Positions 4,648-5,481 of a stretch of 5,481 nt of DNA are shown here, piece by piece (the stretch's first letter is position 1; each line of letters opens with the position of its first letter). The stretch comes from Bacteroidota bacterium (GTDB lineage Bacteria > Bacteroidota > Ignavibacteria > Kapaibacteriales > UBA2268). The notes under the pieces are model-generated. The model made no database searches, was not told the DNA's origin, and was given only the letters and a program-made list of their open reading frames with translations. The stretch is from NCBI GenBank assembly GCA_022708005.1, contig JAKIZN010000133.1, positions 1 through 5,481 of the forward strand, given 5' to 3'. Position numbers and translations under genes: made by a program.

Positions 4648-5481
4648 ATGAGCACTAGGATTGAAAAAGACACTATGGGCGAAATAGAAGTGCCGAATGA
4701 AATGTATTATGGCGCCCAATCGGCTCGTTCTTTGATTCACTTTGCTATTGGCACCGAAAAAATGCCGCGTCCAGTTATCAAAGCTATGGGCATTTTAAAA
4801 AAAGCCGCGGCGATTGTTAATTGCGAGCTTGGCTTGCTATCAAAAGAAAAAGCCGACCTTATAACGCAAGCTGCCGATGAAGTAATCGAAGGCAAGTTGG
4901 ATTCCCACTTTCCGCTATCGATTTGGCAAACTGGCTCTGGCACGCAAACTAATATGAACACCAATGAAGTTATCTCGAATAGGGCTATTGAAATTGCGGG
5001 CGGCGTGCTTGGCAGCAAAAATCCAGTCCATCCCAACGATGATGTGAATAAATCGCAAAGTTCAAATGATACTTTTCCTACTGCGATGCACATTGCTGCT
5101 GCGGAGGAAATTCATACGAGACTGCTCCCCGCTGTGAAAAAATTACGTGATACGCTTCATCGTAAATCGCTTGAATTTAAAGATATTATAAAAGTTGGGC
5201 GTACTCACTTGCAAGATGCTGTGCCGCTTACGTTGGGGCAGGAGTTTTCTGCTTATGTGCAGCAATTGGATAAAGCAATGCAGCGGATAAACCTAGTTTT
5301 GCCCGACGTACAAGAACTTGCACTAGGCGGAACGGCAGTGGGAACAGGGCTGAATGCTCACCCTCAGTTTGCCGAAAAAGCTGCTGCAAAAATTGCAGAG
5401 CTAACGGGCATTAAATTCGTCTCCGCACCTAATAAATTTGAAGCACTTTCGGCTCGCGATGCACTTGTCTTTGCCCACGGA
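4648..5481 (+). CDS. fumC: Class II fumarate hydratase, 3' end outside window
   Basis: This cytoplasmic, iron-independent homotetrameric enzyme interconverts fumarate and L-malate in the TCA cycle. The 278 codons present are in frame to the last base and align with E. coli FumC with almost no gaps. Landmarks are [13 protein letters not shown] (4-16), [10 protein letters not shown] (20-29), the substrate-binding loop [12 protein letters not shown] (93-104), [15 protein letters not shown] (127-141), [16 protein letters not shown] (184-199) with His187 matching E. coli catalytic-site His188, [12 protein letters not shown] (225-236) and APNKFEAL (260-267). The signature loop GSSxMPxKxN with the catalytic serine falls beyond the window edge. 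Two ATGs stand in tandem (4645 and 4648). I chose 4648 because it gives MSTRIEKD, like the family, and lies 6 bases from the Shine-Dalgarno GAGGG (4637-4641). The paralogue aspartase is less likely, since the active-site loops match FumC. Confidence 0.95.
   Translation, partial: MSTRIEKDTMGEIEVPNEMYYGAQSARSLIHFAIGTEKMPRPVIKAMGILKKAAAIVNCELGLLSKEKADLITQAADEVIEGKLDSHFPLSIWQTGSGTQTNMNTNEVISNRAIEIAGGVLGSKNPVHPNDDVNKSQSSNDTFPTAMHIAAAEEIHTRLLPAVKKLRDTLHRKSLEFKDIIKVGRTHLQDAVPLTLGQEFSAYVQQLDKAMQRINLVLPDVQELALGGTAVGTGLNAHPQFAEKAAAKIAELTGIKFVSAPNKFEALSARDALVFAHG

Noticed and set aside
4737..5093. 118-codon minus-strand ORF inside fumC
   Set aside because: The plus strand here encodes FumC continuously with its active-site loops; the antisense frame has no recognisable motif.

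Overview
This is an AT-rich bacterial chromosome segment carrying ordinary housekeeping genes, with no sign of phage, plasmid, transposon, CRISPR or RNA genes. The taxonomic signal is weak. The truncated first gene resembles, from memory, a protein family common in Bacteroidota and related FCB phyla (Ignavibacteria, Chlorobi, Kapabacteria). However, kbl and fumC have clear Shine-Dalgarno sequences, which typical Bacteroidia often lack. I therefore suggest an FCB-group bacterium with low confidence. Two genes (mtgA and crcB) appear to start with TTG.

Layout, left to right. Plus strand: the 3' part of a gene whose start lies outside the window (to 592), probably a protein with a ThuA/class I amidotransferase-like fold; mtgA (649-1341), a monofunctional peptidoglycan glycosyltransferase; a 168-base gap with a perfect 22-base palindrome and a GC-richer patch; and kbl (1510-2754), glycine C-acetyltransferase. 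A strong hairpin (2770-2802) separates kbl from the convergent minus-strand group. Reading in its own direction, that group is an FMN-binding split-barrel protein (4242-3871), a YdjA-like nitroreductase (3803-3237) and the fluoride channel gene crcB (3220-2846). A 405-base AT-rich divergent intergenic region follows. It contains a good sigma70-type promoter candidate with an 8-base direct repeat spaced 21 bases apart. The last gene is fumC (class II fumarase, from 4648), which is cut by the right edge before its catalytic serine loop.

The genes do not form a single pathway. Kbl (threonine/glycine catabolism to acetyl-CoA) and FumC (TCA cycle) are central metabolism, and MtgA is cell-wall synthesis. 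The minus-strand trio has two small FMN proteins side by side with a fluoride exporter and may be one transcription unit. I found no convincing undescribed system. The most useful leads are the intergenic elements at 1345-1497 and 4540-4575, a 14-residue insertion in Kbl, and the poorly characterised first gene.
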